A stretch of 64,000 nucleotides of DNA from Baylisascaris procyonis (Eukaryota > Nematoda > Chromadorea > Rhabditida > Ascarididae). The notes under the pieces are model-generated. The model was not told where the DNA came from. It worked only from the letters and a program-made list of their open reading frames with translations, and did no database searches. Location: assembly GCA_037389465.1 (NCBI GenBank), contig JAZARR010000008.1, positions 806,001 to 870,000 on the forward strand, given 5' to 3'. This document shows, piece after piece, positions 61,200 through 64,000 of this stretch. Each line of letters starts with the position of its first letter. Position 1 is the first letter of the stretch. Both the position numbers and the translations under genes were made by a program.

Positions 61200-62990
61200 C
61201 TATCAACCAATAAAATAAACGTAAAAATGAACGACTAATAGACGTAATGTCTCGTAAATAAACCAATTGCATAAATTCTTTACACAATTTCTAAAATCAA
61301 TTTATTTATTTATTAATGATATATACATCAGCATAGTGGGCAATCAATCACAACGTCATATTTGACATCAAATCACTACAAAGAAAAAAAGTCAAAATTT
61401 GAGTCTCAACATTCAGAAATTCACAACTTTAAAGCGATAACTCGTAGTTCTAAATATCGCTTAAAACTGATAAACTATGATGGAATAATAATAACAATTA
61501 TAAAGCCATATCTATCTTCATCTAGAATATTAATTAATAATAGCATTCAAATATCACAAAATGGATTATACGCAAATAGATGGATAAGCAATACGAATGA
61601 CGCATCAGACTAGTTGAAGCATCATAAACATAACAAGACGCAAACGATGAGAAACACTAGAACATCTTTTGATGGGAATTTAACATTTAAATTCCGTAAC
61701 TTGAAAACGCATTCATCCCTTTATTTACAATAATGCTTTGCAGGCGACCATTATGCAACGCTGCATTTTTCATCGTGCATATTTCTTAGAGATCCATAAA
61801 AGAGAACTTTCTAACTATTAAAGGTTCGGCTAAATTGCAAAAATAAGCAAACCCACTCCTCTCTCTCATCCGTTCTCCCTTTAGGGACCGCTAACAACAC
61901 ATTTCATCGTTGCTAACATGTTTAACTCACCTTGCAAAAGTGTATAATGAGTGCACGACACATCACAAGTTCGTTATAAAGATTAAAACGAACGCGCTTG
62001 TCAACAAGCCGCATGCAAACTATCGCCGTCATGAAAAAACACATCGACATAGCTTAAAACAAACTTTAAATACAGTTTCCACATTTAAAGAATCCAGTCA
62101 CGTTTAGCGCTATAAATCGATGATTTAAAAATGAGCTCCGAAGGAGCGTTCGCCCTTCTCAAAAAAGCTAAATCAAAAATTCATTTTCACAGCAACTTGT
62201 GCAAGAGCAAATTTTTCATTTCTACATTTTATTGTTTAAATGGAAACTAAAACGAACTTTTGGAGCTTCCTCGACGATGAATCTGATGTTCGTTTGTAGT
62301 TTATCTAAAAAAGGATCGAATCTGCACACCTAAACAACCCTAATCCTCTCATTAGAAACAACTTTATAATCTTTTTTTGTATTATCTCAAGTGACCAAAG
62401 CAATACATTCATATTAAAATATATGTTGTTCACAATTAATACAACTATCTAAAACAAACCTGTTGGGGTAATTTCGTCATGGGCTTCGCGGAAAAAATTT
62501 TTTTTACAAAAAGATTCCGCAAGGCAAAAAGTTTGGGAATCACCGCAAAGATCAATTATTATCTATGGACATCTATCAATTCGTATTGAGAATAGAAACG
62601 TTTCTCGACTCATTTTGGCAGCACAACAAGCCTCAACATCGTTTGCATTAGCTAAATGACTTTGCCCACTGGTATTATAGATCAAACAATGTTCAAAGCA
62701 TTAATAACTACGAGAATGGCAAATTATTGAATAGGCCTGGCTCATCAAGTTTTTATGACCCCTATTCCCTTTGCCGTGCACATTGTAACACCTCCATTAC
62801 TCTAAGAATGACTACATGATTACTGTGTGTTCCTTTATATGCATAACACTGCAAGCTATAACATGCAGAAGGTGAAGGGAGAGTAATCAAGGTAGGCCAT
62901 TTTATGCCTCTATTACAATTTTGATAAACAAGATAAGTCTGAAGCAATTAAAAACTAGCTTGCGTTTTCTGATATGAAAACTTTTCTCAC
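61200..62990. other. Stretch without a supported gene
   Basis: AT-rich, short frames only, no paired splice sites recognised. Confidence 0.4.
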
Positions 62991-62997
62991 AAATAAT

Positions 62998-63110
62998 TCA
63001 TCTCAAGCTGTAGCTCGAGCTCGAACTCTTTTGCTGAGTGTGCCTAGTGCCGTTTGTGGGGTCTACTTCCGCCCATCCATCTGGCATGAACAAGAGCACT
63101 GGCAAGTCTG
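62998..63110 (-). CDS. Candidate terminal exon (alternative C-terminus), unidentified gene
   Basis: After CATTCGCCAG the minus strand reads DLPVLLFMPDGWAEVDPTNG and then a Ser-rich tail to TGA (36 residues after a split codon). It can be joined in phase to the upstream exon through a weak GAAG|GTCTTC donor at 63235, or it belongs to an alternative transcript. Confidence 0.4.
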
Positions 63111-63214
63111 CTGGCGAATGACAATTTTAAAACAAAGCAATATTCAATAACACCATTACATCTAATAGTCAAAAAATTTACAAACTAAACACAATAATAA
63201 AAAAAAAAAACGAA

Positions 63215-63347
63215 TCAAGCGAGTTGTAGAAGACCTTCGTGAATAAGACGCTCTTGCAGCGATCGATATACGAATAATTGCTCTTCATTCGTTAGCCAAA
63301 ATATTTGTTGCAGAAGTTTGCCCGCGTTCGGCACTCTAAATCCATAC
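63215..63347 (-). CDS. Candidate terminal exon, unidentified gene entering from the right
   Basis: After GAATATAG the minus strand is open for 43 codons to TGA, including LLQQIFWLTNEEQLFVYRSL and QERLIHEGLLQLA. The pattern is clearly helix-forming and protein-like. The family is not recognised. The acceptor phase (2) does not match the exon at 63539, so the local model is incomplete. Confidence 0.45.
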
Positions 63348-63437
63348 CTATATTCAATTCATGGAATCCATTATAAGAAATATTATGCAATATTGGAATT
63401 GTGGAATGCGACCAGAGTAATAAAAACATCATTTTAC

Positions 63438-63539
63438 CTCCAACGTAACTACGGGCTTATAAACATCCGTATACTTTATTAAAAGATTCGTTCGAGGAAG
63501 TGTTTTCCTCAGGTACTTCTTCGTAAAAATTTCGATAGA
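63438..63539 (-). CDS. Candidate coding exon upstream of the 63.2-kb terminal exon
   Basis: Acceptor GCTCTAG and donor GGAG|GTAAAA enclose 34 codons in one frame (FTKKYLRKTLPRTNLLIKYT). A competing frame (FYEEVPEENTSSNESFNK) ends at AAA|GTATAC. The region is probably exonic but the frame is undecided. Confidence 0.35.
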
Positions 63540-64000
63540 CTAGAGCAGCAATAAAGAACATACGTATACGATAGCACATATGCATAAATCATGTACATAA
63601 AGTAGTTCACATATCACTACAGTTGTATTGCATGTGTTAGACAAAAACATTTAAATAAACATTTATATGCATAACTTTTTCAAATCTTATGATAAAAAAT
63701 GGAGGGAGTCTAATTGGGGAATGAACTGTCCCTAATATAAACCAATCTTCAAGGTGATCGGGTTTTATTGAAAAACATCGATTGGGTTTCATTCAAGATA
63801 ATCTATAATTGCATATCTACCTTTTATGAATGCCTCATTAGTGCACCAAAAGTACTATTATATGTAAATTACTGCCTCGTTCGTATAGTGCTACTTGCAC
63901 GGTTTTGCATTTTTATTCTTCCTCTCTCCACTACGTCTCTGCTTGTTTTCCATTTTTATTGTCTCATAATTTGTGCATCTGCTATTTTTTGCAACTGATT

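Overview
This is a eukaryotic, AT-rich, intron-rich stretch, most likely from a nematode. The two genes that can be read completely, a collagen prolyl 4-hydroxylase alpha subunit and a carnitine/acylcarnitine carrier of the DIF-1 type, are both close to Caenorhabditis-type proteins. Splice acceptors are mostly of the TTTCAG/TTGCAG kind. Introns run from about 270 bases to over 3 kb, longer than in C. elegans, which suggests a parasitic or otherwise expanded nematode genome. The species cannot be fixed from the sequence. No complete rRNA gene, tRNA, CRISPR array or spliced-leader RNA gene was seen.

Layout. (1) About 0.4-25.4 kb: scattered short coding exons on the minus strand, several joined by compatible reading-frame phases, from one or more unidentified genes, one of which runs off the left edge. 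This region also holds a TATA-box-like promoter with a possible plus-strand first exon (about 14.86-15.09 kb), a foldback MITE-like element (23.1-23.3 kb) and short tandem repeats. (2) 29.2-40.0 kb, minus strand: a complete prolyl 4-hydroxylase alpha-subunit gene, reconstructed to the base across 12 coding exon positions (534 codons plus stop). (3) 41.3-49.7 kb: mostly non-coding, with one strand-ambiguous coding-like block at 48.2 kb. (4) 49.7-53.8 kb, minus strand: a complete five-exon carnitine/acylcarnitine carrier gene (300 residues). (5) 54-64 kb: mostly non-coding, with minus-strand exons of an unidentified gene at 57.9-59.5 kb and the 3' end of another at 63.0-63.5 kb that enters from the right.

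The most striking observation is inside the prolyl hydroxylase gene. Two consecutive exon positions in the catalytic domain are each present as tandem duplicates: 9a/9b, with 24 bases between them, and 10a/10b, with 30 bases between them. All four copies are open, in phase and flanked by good splice sites. The spacers look too short to be removed as introns, so each pair should be mutually exclusive. The first pair carries the HxD iron-binding motif, so the gene could make up to four catalytic-site variants. The more canonical copies (9a, 10b) lie outside and the more divergent copies (9b, 10a) inside. Possible decayed further copies lie next to this cluster. The same gene has a GC-AG intron and a 34-bp near-perfect hairpin in intron 3.

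The two recognised proteins act in different compartments, the ER lumen (collagen proline hydroxylation for the cuticle) and the inner mitochondrial membrane (acylcarnitine import). Nothing in the sequence suggests an operon or shared regulation.
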